From: Atherix ibis
Taxonomy: Eukaryota > Arthropoda > Insecta > Diptera > Athericidae
NCBI GenBank assembly: GCA_958298945.1
Contig: OY282605.1
Coordinates: forward strand, 8,641,811-8,705,810
Length of the DNA: 64,000 bases
Reading direction: 5' to 3'
Both the position numbers and the translations under genes were made by a program. Shown piece after piece: positions 51,749 through 64,000 of the stretch; positions within the stretch are counted from its first letter, which is position 1, and every line of letters begins with the position of its first letter. The notes below the pieces were generated by a model, which searched no databases, was not told the origin of the DNA, and worked only from the letters and a program-made list of their open reading frames with translations.

Positions 51749-51851
51749 GCCACCTACGACCATAGGGATTGAGATACGCTTAATCAGCCGATCACTGGAA
51801 CTGTCATAAGCAGTGACAGCGCCCGAGATAGGCGTCGGTATCTCCCACCCC
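51749..51851 (+). pseudogene. Possible 5S rRNA-derived sequence
   Basis: The segment has CCTACGACCATA, TTGAGATACGC, CCGATCACTG, AAGCAGTGACAGCGCCCGAG and ATAG in the same order as arthropod 5S rRNA (GCCTACGACCATA, TTGAATACACC, CCGATCACTGAAG, AAGCAACGTCGGGCGCGG, TTAG). Several insertions and mismatches are present, so if related it is a pseudogene or a 5S-headed short interspersed element. It is also flanked by a repeated AAGAGCCAC (about 51680 and 51745). Confidence 0.35.
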
Positions 51852-51859
51852 TAAGATAG

Positions 51860-52280
51860 GGTTTTAAAATTTTACAAATTTGCAATTATTTATAACGAGT
51901 CCTCTAAAAAAAATAATTAAAATCCGAAAATTCGAGTCGAGATGGCATTTTTTTCAGTTCATAAATTTAAAATTATTCACACCAAAAAATTTTATCAAAA
52001 ATAATTTCGAAATTAAATCAGAAAATTCGAAAAGTAATGGAAAAAAACGAAATAAAAAGTGTCCGTTTCACTTGGCCAATTTGGTCCAAAATACAAAAGT
52101 TACACCGAGAGATCTACGAATAACGGTGAAGGGTTATTGTAATGCGACTAATTTTTATTATCAGAATTTGATAGTTTATCTTGTCATACAATTATCTTTT
52201 GTGGTACAATTTTTTTTTAAGTTTCTTTATACAGGGGGTCGTTCCATAAAAGTGATATACATTTTTTTTCATATTAAATA
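51860..52280. other. Rab6 intron 2: no element recognised
   Basis: Contains a 133-codon plus-strand open stretch (51880-52281) that is Lys/Phe/Asn-rich with no recognised domain; probably chance in AT-rich DNA. Confidence 0.3.
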
Positions 52281-52284
52281 AACA

Positions 52285-53130
52285 AACAATGTGGCAGAGA
52301 AATAGTTTTTATTAACCGTTATACCTGAGACGTCAAATGTCTCTACGGTCGTTGTGCTTAGATGTATCTCCTGGCACATGTCTTTGGGACTTTGGTCACA
52401 AACAAACAAACCACCTTCTACAATAAATCCAGCCTTATTTCACGTGTTTGGCATTCATTATTCAATTTTAATTCATAAATAGTTGCCTGCTTATTGACAT
52501 AGACCAATGACTTCAAATAACCCCACAAAATGAAGTCCTTACTATTCGTCGAACTGTGGAAAATTTTCAACGCAATTGTGTTAAGACAGCTTCGTTCAAA
52601 ACTTTCCACGACTAGCAAGGACACTAGGCCGATTATGATGACCATAAATTGCAAGAATTGCTCGATAAGTTGCAATAAAATAACGATTATTTTGAGTAAA
52701 AAATATTGGATAAAAAATTTTGCGGAATCGTTTTGGGCCCGTGTAATCGCAGCTCGACGGATAGCAAGCACACTAGTCCGATTATGATGATCATAAATTG
52801 GAAGAAGTGCTCGATAAGTTGCAATAAAATAACGATTATTTTTGGTAAAAAAATTAGATAAAAAATTATGCACAATCCTTTTGGGCCCGTGTAATCGCAG
52901 TTCGACGGATAGGAAGCACACTAGGCCGATTATGATTACCGTAAATTAGAAGACGTGCTCGATAAGTTGCAATAAAATAACGATTATTTTGGGTAAAAAA
53001 ATTGGATAATTTCCAAGCGTTGTTGAGGCGTGTATTCATACAGAATACAATTGACTGTGACAGAAGATTTTGATATTTCAACTGACAGTGACAGAAAATG
53101 TTGACATTTCAAATATGGCCACACGGTCCA
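52285..53130 (-). mobile_element. Tc1/mariner-type remnant with C-terminal transposase piece, copy 2
   Basis: On the minus strand, 52570-52420 gives FILWGYLKSLVYVNKQATIY, the same transposase C-terminus as at 46.1-46.5 kb. Both copies end in nearly the same sequence (TTGACATTTCAAATATGG then CGGTCCATTTGA), probably the element terminus. The left end carries ATGTGGCAGAGAAATAG. Between them lies the 149-bp array. Confidence 0.65.
52610..53010. repeat. 149-bp tandem repeat, about 2.7 copies
   Basis: CTAGGCCGATTATGATGACC and near variants start at 52624, 52773 and 52921, followed each time by CTCGATAAGTTGCAATAAAA, TAACGATTATTTT and GTGTAATCGCAG. One to two copies of the same unit sit in the related element at 46.3-46.55 kb. 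Confidence 0.85.
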
Positions 53131-53229
53131 TTTGAGAACAACTTTTATACGGATTTGTTTTTAAAAAAATGGATGTAACGCTTGAAAATATTCGGCCAAC
53201 CATTTATTATTATTTTTAAGGTGTTATTT

Positions 53230-54650
53230 CATTTTAGAATGATTTCTAAGCCCAACAAATCAATTATGTACTGTAATGTGTATAGAGGGTAGTAAGAGGC
53301 ACATAGTCTCAAACCACCCCTACCAATGAGGTCTTTTGTGGTGAGTAATCCTAACTCAAATAATAGTAATATTGAGGCTTTTTGCGAACCTCAATACCAT
53401 ATTTGCAGGTAGTTGGGCAATCTGGCAGGGATTAGTGAATGCCAAGAAGTCTCTGTTGAGGAAGTTTATCTGCTTGTTCGTTACTCCTAATAACATCATG
53501 ACCTGGCATCCACGTCAAAGTTGCATTGATTGTGTTTATATTATGGCATGTATTTCTGCCTGAAATATGGATGGGGATTTACTAAGGACCTTAGATAGAG
53601 GGTAATAAATCCCGACACCTCCCGTCCCAATAGCCTCATCCGTTTTAGATCAGTCTGTGTGATAGACGAGAGCCTCTTCCTCCAATCCTTCACTAAGATG
53701 CTCCGTAAAAATCACTGAATTTAAATTATGTTCGAGAAATAGTTGGCTTCCTGGATTTCTTCTAGGTCTGATGCGACCTTAAGATGTTCAATCAGGTCAC
53801 CTTGTTTAAAGATTTTGGAATTACCTAACCTTAGAGTCCCTTTAGCCGCTTTTTTTAAATATGCAAATCCAGAGGTTGTATGGCTAAAAAACCTCACGAG
53901 CCATCGTGGGACATATTCTCAGAGCACCTGCAATACCCAAACACGCCCAAATTTGAACCTTAAGAAGAGTTGCTTTAGCCTTAGGTCACCAAACGTGAGC
54001 TGCGTAACCATTGCCAGATATGAGCACTGTATTATTTTGGTTTGTAGGCTCAAGGTTTTACCGAAGAGCCTATGGCAATCCCAGAAGACTGCTATTGGTC
54101 TGTTAGTAACTCTTCTAACGTAGGGAGTTCTAGGTAAATGTGTGGTCCACAATGAGCCCTAGATCTCAATGGAGAACGTAAGCTCAGTTCCATGGTGAGG
54201 TTCAGCGTTATCTTCTTAGTGAATGGTACTAGAACCGTTTTATTTGAGTTAATGTTCAGATCCGCCTCTAGGCACCAAACGAGCACTGGTTTAGGGTCCG
54301 TTGCATTAGACTCAAAAGGATTTCTTCATGTTTCCCCCTAATCATCACGACCAGGTCATCAGCATAACCGTGAACTTCAAAGCCAGCTACAGTTTGACGA
54401 GAAGGTCATCCATAGCAAGTGACCAATGTAGTAGGTGTGATAATACCCCTTCTTGCGGACAATCCTTAACAGCTCTATTAGTCACTGAATAATTACGCCC
54501 CAGTTTACCTGTAATGTTTCGGCTTGTTAGCACAGCCCTAATCCAGCCATTCGTGGGGACCTAAAACCCCTAACGTAATGCCGTACGTGATGTTATCAAA
54601 TGCTCCGTCTACGTCTAGGAGGCTTGGGATGTTATCAAATGCCAAGCCTG
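53230..54650 (-). pseudogene. Non-LTR retrotransposon with RT and RNase H remnants
   Basis: Read on the minus strand: VDGAFDNITYGI (about 54620-54585), a decayed YADD region around 54370 (complement encodes GYADDLVVMIRGKHEE in shifted frames), ADLNINSNKTVLVPFTKK (54270-54215), then an RNase H domain: YHTD then SKTDEAIGTGGVGIYYPLSK (53655-53600), FQAEIHAI (53570-53545) and TWMPGHDVIRSNEQADKL (about 53520-53470). The order RT then RNase H points to an I- or R1-type element. Multiple stops and shifts make it dead. Confidence 0.75.
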
Positions 54651-54659
54651 TTCAATGAT

Positions 54660-56145
54660 CCATCAATTTTGAAATATGAAAATTGAATGAATATTAGAGC
54701 AAAAAAAAAAGAAAAGAAATAGGACCTATAGTCGGTTGATCAATTAATATAGAATATAGTAAAATTGTAAATGCATAAATAAAAATGAAATGTATTCCCT
54801 ACTCAACGTGAATTTCAAAGTAAACTTCTCCTTTAGGTACTTGCGATAGTGTGTATGTCTGGATGGGCGGATGTGCAAATAAAACAGCGTATCCTTATTT
54901 GAGAAAATAGTTGCATTCAAGAAAATAAAATAATTAAATTCCCCAAAAGGGATACAGAATATCATCCATGAAACTAGAGAATCACCAGTCAGTCTCCACT
55001 ATTCGTGGCCATATGCTCGAACGGTTTTGTGTGGGGATTCCTATCAAAAGATTCTTACTCTGTCCTAGTAGATAGTTTTTTTTATTATCGTATTTCATCC
55101 TTTTATGCTCCTGCATGCCGAGTTGATCCTTTATCGTATTTCAGTTTATTACAACATCCATTTGAGCGGATATTCTTCCCACACTTTCCATCGCTTCCCT
55201 TTGAAAGTTTGTTCAGAAAACTAGAAAATTTAAACAAGCATATTCACTTTATCCTATTCGGCTCACTCATAAAATATGGTGGCATGCATACTCGTAAAAA
55301 ACAAGGACGAGAATATAAAAATTGTTCGTTTAAAAAGTTTTTTTTTTTGACAATTTTTTTCCATCTTATTTTGGTGTTCTTAGAACATTTGCTTCGGTGA
55401 ATTTTTGATTTCAAATTCCAGTCGATGACGATGAAATTGTAGATTGAAGTTGAGGAAAAAGTAGTTTATGGCATCCCCACTTTTTGTTGTTGTTGCTTGA
55501 TTAATACTATTTTTAAGGATTTTTACCTTTAAATGCATTTTTATTGCAGTCGTTAATGTTTTTTAGATTCGCTTTTACCTTTCAATGCATTTCACGTTTT
55601 ATTATCCTGTCTATCCCTTTACCGTTTTATGGTTGTACTGTAGATAATATACCAAAGGAACAAACAAGCAGATTAAAGGTAAACTTGATCCCCTTAAGTC
55701 AATTTATTTGTTTTTGGAATGTTCATGTTTTTATAAAAAATCGTCGACTTCTTCTTAGGTATTTGTAAAAATTCACAAAAGCGTATAATTCCCATACTTA
55801 ATAGGGGTTAGTAATTAGGCGACTTCTCAACGGCGATTAATTATTATTTTACCTAGAATAGTATTAATAATATATTAAAGAGAGTTTTTGCTATGTTTTA
55901 TCTTGAGATATGTACAAATTTCATGTTGAATGTTGATGTTCTTTAATTACTTTATTTATGAATATGCTCGTTAGACAGAGTGATTAGTGTTATTGCCTTC
56001 TTAAATTATACTTAATACGTTACTAACGAATTATTGTCGGTAATGAAAGCTCTTCGGAATTGTCTAAAGATTCAATTTATTATCAGACCATATGTAGTTA
56101 GTCTGAGTTTATTTTGTTATCAGTAAAGTTTGTCATACGAGTCAT
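54660..56145. other. Rab6 intron 2: no element recognised
   Basis: No gene seen. A 131-codon open stretch (55005-55400) begins at a non-ATG codon and has no domain. Confidence 0.35.
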
Positions 56146-56149
56146 TTTT

Positions 56150-57815
56150 AGAAGCTGTCTTTAAAGATAATTTTCTTTCCGTAAGTCCAGACAAATTATA
56201 AAAGTATCCAAATCTCATGTCATTGAATCCAGAAAACATTTTAGGCAAAATTTGGAAAATTCAAGTCGGTTGATTCAGAAAAATCTTGGAAAGTCTCCAT
56301 AATTAAAGTTTGTCAGTTCAGACATGTTCTAGAAAATCCCCCAAAATTCATGTCTTTGGGCTTAGACAATTTTTCAAAATATCTCCAAAATTCATGTATG
56401 TAAATCCAAATAAATTTTAGATAATCTCCAAAATGTATGTCGTTTAGTTTGGAGAAATTTTAAAAAATCCCCCAAAATTGTAGTCTAAGTCCAGACAAAG
56501 TTTTAAAAATATCCAAATATTTTTTTATTGGATCCAGAAAATATTTTAAGCAAAATTTGTAAAATTCAACTTTGTTAATTCAGAAAAATCTTGGAAAATC
56601 TCCAAAACTCAAGTTTGTCTGTCCAAACATGTTCTAGAAAATCCCCCAAAATTTATGTATTTGGGTTTAGACAAATTTTAAAATATCTTCAAAATTCATA
56701 TTGTAAATCTAGAAAATGTTTACAAAATCTACAAAATTCATGTCTGTAAGTTCAAATTAACTTTACTCGTTTAGAATCTCCAAAAATCATGTCTACAAAA
56801 GAAATGCAAGTCGTTTAGTTCAGAGAAATTTTAAAAAATCCCCAAAATTGTAGCCTGTAAGTCCAGAAAATGTTTTAAGAACATCTAAATCTCTTTTTAT
56901 TGGATCCTGAAAACATTTTAAGCAAAATTTGTAAAATTCAAGTCCGTTAATTCAGAAAAATCTTGGAAAGTCTCCAAATTTAAAGTTTATCAGTTCAGAC
57001 ATGTTCTAGAAAATTTCCCAAAATTCATGTTTGTGGGCTTAGACAAATTTTAAAATATTTTCAAAATTCATATTGTAAATCCAGAAGATATTTATAAAAA
57101 TCTCCAAAATTCATGTATCCAGAATGCATGGAATTCTTACCAATCTTCAAATTGTAAGTCTGTAAGTCCAGACAATGAAAATAATCTCAAAAATTTAGGT
57201 CTGTACGTCCAAAAAAAGTTTAAAAAATATCGAAAATTCGTAAGACCATACATATTTGGGGAAGTCTCCAAAATTAAAGTTTAAAATTCTAATCAAGTTT
57301 TCGAAAATCTCTAAAATTCAAGTTGAAAAGTTCAAACAAGTTTTCGAAAATCTTCAAAATTTAAGTATTTGAGTCTAGACGGACTTTCAAAAAGTCTTTG
57401 AATTTCATGTCATTGAGTCCAGACGAATTTTAAAAAGTCTTCAAATATTATGAGTCCAGAAAATTTTTAGAAAATTTTCAAAATTTAGGCCCACAAAATT
57501 TTTATAAAAATCTCCAAATTTTAAGTCTGTTAGTCCAGAAAAAATTGAGTAAATCTCCAAAATTCTATAAAGTCTATAAATCCAAAAAAGTTGTGAAAAA
57601 TCTCAAATATTCATGTCTGTAAGTCCTGATAGGCTTTAAAAATTCCAAAAAATTCAAGCGGAAAATTCCACACAAGCCTGTAAGTCTAAATAAGTTTTAA
57701 AAAAAAATCTCCAATTTAGAAAAATTTCATAAAATCTCCAAAACTCATGACTTTGAGTCTATAACAAATTTAAAAAAAATTTCCAAAATTGAGTCCAGAC
57801 AAGTTTACAGGAATG
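56150..57815. repeat. Degenerate short-period array with higher-order units
   Basis: About 1.65 kb of diverged units of about 50-60 bp built on AGTCCAGACAAATTTTAAAA, TCTCCAAAATTCATGTCTGT. A larger block (TTGGATCCAGAAAA, TTTTAAGCAAAATTTG, TTCAGAAAAATCTTGGAAA, ACATGTTCTAGAAAATCCCC) recurs at about 56224, 56538 and 56898, so a higher-order period of about 315-360 bp overlies the short one. Confidence 0.85.
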
Positions 57816-57819
57816 GTCT

Positions 57820-59590
<1,771 letters not shown>

Positions 59591-59594
59591 TTTA

Positions 59595-60165
59595 CAAATT
59601 TTCATTTTGGATCGTTTAATCACTGAACAACGCGTCGGAATTGTATCCGAATGAGTGCTGGAAGAACTGGCTTTGGAAGCATATTTTGTTTAACAAATTT
59701 TCTTCAGCGATGAAGCTTGTTTTTTGCTCGGCGCATATGTTAATAGGCAGAATTCCCATATTAGCGCTCTGACAACTTACAAGTGACTGTGGAAAAGCCA
59801 TTATATTCGGTTGTGTATTTCGTTTTGGCGGCTCACATTTCTTTCAAAATGAAGGAAAGCTCGTTACTGTCAATTTTCAGCTCTATGGCCATATGATCAC
59901 CGAACTTTTTTGGTCTGAGCTTGAAGATTTTAATCTGGACCATATGTATTACCAAAATGATGGCAAATTTTTTGTTTATTGCGCGAAATATTTGCAGGAG
60001 GCGTAATTTTGAGATTTTATTATGTTAATTGGTCTCCAAGATAGTGCGATTTGACGCCGTTAGACTTTTTTCTTGTAAAACTTCATGAAAGATCGTGTTT
60101 ATGCAGATAAAAGCCCTAAACTTTAAATTAAATGAAAACCAATATGCGCCAAGGAATGATGCTAT
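59595..60165 (+). pseudogene. Tc1/mariner-type transposase, short decayed copy
   Basis: MDRLITEQRVGIVSE at about 59608, then IFFSDEACFLLGAYVNRQN (about 59696-59752), GGSHFFQNEGKLVTVNFQLY (about 59830-59890), LFWSELEDFNLDHMYYQNDG (about 59908-59965) and MKDRVYADKS (about 60085-60115). The second catalytic Asp sits in QNDG where relatives have QQDG. The N-terminal DNA-binding domain is mostly deleted and stops are frequent. Confidence 0.7.
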
Positions 60166-60166
60166 A

Positions 60167-61600
60167 TTGGTTAGTCGAAAAAGTTCGTGGCGTTAATCAA
60201 TTTTTTCAAACGTAATTTTCTCCAGCATTATCGAAAATGTTTCCGCATTTTTCGAGCAGAACCATGATTCCATCAGTATAGAACTTCTGTGGTTTCTGGT
60301 TGAAAAAATGAATTAAGTGGTTTTTACAGGTCTGTCTTGAAGCCGCTAGCTTGATTCTGTTAAGATAGTTCTGCTGAGATCGATACAAGTGGTTGTCTGA
60401 TAGTGCTATGTCTGGTCTATACGGTGCATGTACCAAAACTTCCCAGGTAAAGCCTCTTAACTTTTGGCGATTCATCGAAGGTGTGTTTTGTCGAGCGTTA
60501 TCGTGGTGGAAAACGCCCTATGGATCAATTCTGACAGTTTCCTGTCAACCGTTTGCCGTAATTTCTCGAATTGCTCATCGTATAATACCGAGTAAACAAT
60601 TTAACCGAACGGTAGCAGATCATAATAAACAAATCTCTTTCTGTCCCACCACACACACAGTATAACCTTGTTGGTTGTCAATCCTGATTTTGAAATTGTT
60701 TGTGATCGTTCGTCTCTCTTTTTCCATGATCTCTTTCGAACAATATTCTCGTATTTGCCCCATTTTTTTTATCGACAGCTATGATTCGCTTCAGAAATGG
60801 CTCGATTTCATTGCACTTCAGAAATGGCTCGATTTTATTGCTCTTCAGAAATGGCTCGATTTCATTGCGCTTCAGAAATGGCTCGTTTTCATTGTGCTTC
60901 AGAAATAGCTCGATTTCATTGCGCTTCAGAAATGGCTCGATTTCATTGCACTTCAGAAATGGCTCGATTTCATTGCACTTCAGAAATGGCTCGATTTCAT
61001 TGCGCTTCAGAAATGGCTCGATTTCATTGCACTTCAGAAATGGCTCGATTTTATTGCTCTTCAGAAATGGCTCGATTTCATTGCTCTTCAGAAATGGCTC
61101 GATTTCATTGCGCTTCAGAAATGGCTCGATTTCATTGCTCTTCAGAAATGGCTCGATTTCATTAAGCTTCAGAAATGGCTCGATTTCATTGCACTTCAGA
61201 AATGGCTCGATTTCATTGCGCTTCAGAAATGGCTCGATTTCATTGCGCTTCAGAAATGGCTCGATTTCATTGCGCTTCAGAAATGGCTCGTTTTCATTGT
61301 GCTTCAAAAAAGTTCCAGAACGGAAAGCCAGCGAACTATTTGCATACTGCTAATTTTGACACAACAAATTTTTGTACAAGCCTGCGATCTGTTGCCGCCT
61401 TTACCGATGTGGTATTGGAAAATTTAGCGGATTTTCTCTTTACTCTAGTCCCTTTTTTTTAACTTGAATAGCTTTTGATACACTGCACCGATTTCAATAA
61501 AATTTTGCGCTACACAAAGACTACTAGTAGTGACCGAGCTATTTGCTTTTAACTCCATCTGTCGGAAAATGCCAGGAACTTTTAATATTTTATGCATAAT
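60167..61600 (-). pseudogene. Mariner (SETMAR-type) transposase with expanded 9-codon repeat
   Basis: The left end TTGGTTAGTCGAAAAAGTTC follows TATA; a degenerate counterpart (complement of GCCAGGAACTTTTAAT) near 61571-61590 marks the probable right end. Minus-strand pieces: KHNENEPFLKRN entering the array, KRIIAVDKK after it (usually KRIVTGDEKW, so the first Asp region is altered), HRAFSTTITLDKT in place of HxDNARxHT (shifted), then the clean C-terminus FTWEVLVHAPYRPDIALSDN, HLYRSQQNYLN and FFNQKPQKFYTDGIM, ending at about 60206. The third catalytic Asp region (PDIALSDN) is recognisable. The element is dead. Confidence 0.8.
60789..61306. repeat. 27-bp tandem array, 19 copies, from mariner coding sequence
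   Basis: AAATGGCTCGATTTCATTGC plus GCTTCAG repeats without interruption. On the minus strand each unit is 9 codons, KRNEIEPFL, a stretch that occurs once just before the first catalytic Asp in ordinary mariner transposases. Changes cluster in the codon for the second residue (R, C, S, L or H) and a few at I/N and E/K. No stop arises in this frame across the array, and two other frames on the plus strand also stay open because the period is a multiple of three. Confidence 0.97.
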
Positions 61601-61604
61601 GGCT

Positions 61605-63211
<1,607 letters not shown>

Positions 63212-63599
63212 TAATATTTGATAATATTTTTTTTTTGATTTGATAAATTTTCATCTTAATAAAATAAAAATTATTCTTTTATAATTGATATATTTTTATA
63301 AATAAATACAAGAACGAAGACTCTTAAATATGTGTCTAGTAAAAAAAATATAGAGTAAATAAATTATTTTATTAGAAAGAAAAAACTCCAAAAGACACGT
63401 TTTTAAGAGAAATTTTATGCCCACTATATCTATTGAAGTAGAAGGGATTTTTAGATGCATTGTGGTAGTTTTAGATATATCCTCCTGGTATGCGACCACT
63501 AACGAGTTGAACGTAAGATAGTTAAGAGTTATCCAATTTTTGTTTCGGAAAAGAAAGTTAAATAGAACCCAATTTAAATTCACATTTCCATAAAATTTT

Positions 63600-64000
63600 T
63601 TATTGGATTATATTGCTTGGACCTTCCCATTATGGCCAGGACTCGGTCTTTTTGAGGTTATTTTTGATGAATTTTTCGCATATTCTAATTGTCATTTTAT
63701 GACGGATTTTTATATTTAGTTATTATTTGACGAAGTTGATTTTTAAATGTTCTCAAATTTGAGGATTCACGATCTTCGAGTTTCGCTACGAGAAAAAGTG
63801 TAACAGCGTCAAATCACACGATATTAGAGGTCAATTGACATCACCAAATCTCAAAATTAAGTAAACTAAATATTTTCCACACCAAAAAAAAAAAAAAAAA
63901 AAAATTGGTGGTGGCGTGAGGCTTTTGGCGCCATCTTGTTGAAACCACACATGGTCCAGATAAAAATCCTCAAGTTCAAGCCAAAAAAAAATCCCCAGAA
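63600..64000 (-). pseudogene. Tc1/mariner-type transposase fragment in Rab6 intron 4
   Basis: The minus strand from 63990 reads LELEDFYLDHVWFQQDGAKS in shifted frames, and 63850-63780 reads FGDVN then PLISCDLTLLHFFS (usually WPPRSCDLTPLDFFLW). The second and third catalytic Asp regions are recognisable. It resembles the remnants at 3.2-4.4 and 59.6-60.2 kb and continues past the right edge. Confidence 0.6.

Noticed and set aside
52418..52921. 167-codon minus-strand open stretch as a host gene
   Set aside because: Made of the 149-bp repeat and a transposase C-terminus that recur at 46 kb.
55005..55400. 131-codon open stretch near 55 kb
   Set aside because: Non-ATG start, no domain, inside an intron.
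60678..61307. 209-codon open frame as a functional gene
   Set aside because: It is the 27-bp array plus flanking mariner sequence that is otherwise broken.

Overview
The window is AT-rich eukaryotic nuclear DNA. It has spliced genes with GT-AG introns, short 56-104 bp introns next to giant ones, arthropod-type secreted proteins, and dense remnants of mariner/Tc1 and non-LTR elements. The best-preserved gene is an insect-type Rab6, so I read the source as an insect, probably a dipteran with a repeat-swollen genome. I cannot name the species.

Layout. Positions 1-1538 (-) hold the 5' part of a secreted Ser/Thr/Asn/Glu-rich protein with a 52-residue tandem repeat running off the left edge. Positions 1540-5040 are intergenic and include a decayed Tc1/mariner-type transposase. 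Positions 5041-6707 (+) hold a two-exon secreted protein with an Asp/His block and a long Pro/Tyr/Ser/Thr-rich tail. A 14-copy satellite of about 177 bp fills 7.69-10.2 kb. Positions 11345-12552 (-) hold a four-exon FAM8A1-like RDD membrane protein (ER-associated degradation). From 13883 to the right edge everything lies inside Rab6 (+): exons at 13883-13952, 33418-33476, 58952-59111 and 62988-63193, with introns of 19.5, 25.5 and 3.9 kb and a fourth intron leaving the window. The last roughly 43 codons are outside.

The Rab6 introns are a transposon graveyard. I recognise about 14 remnants of Tc1/mariner-superfamily transposases, including one mariner nested inside another transposase at a TA site. 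There are also fragments of at least three non-LTR retrotransposons and several families with terminal inverted repeats but little coding sequence. None has an intact transposase or reverse transcriptase.

The most unusual signal is that segments of transposable-element coding sequence have become tandem repeats. A 27-bp (9-codon) array of 19 copies lies in a mariner transposase (60.8-61.3 kb). An 87-bp (29-codon) array of 14 copies lies in the N-terminal domain of another mariner (34.2-35.4 kb). A roughly 115-bp array (48.5-49.35 kb) has a unit containing 27 nt identical to a reverse-transcriptase fragment just downstream. A roughly 149-bp array sits next to a transposase C-terminus (52.6-53.0 kb). 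Other arrays (16.4-17.6, 25.1-25.6, 27.3-27.7, 56.15-57.8 kb) have no recognised source.

The host genes do not form a pathway. Rab6 (Golgi traffic) and FAM8A1 (ER quality control) are divergent neighbours about 1.3 kb apart, and the two secreted-protein genes are divergent about 3.5 kb apart. All calls come from reading the sequence. No alignment or database search was run.
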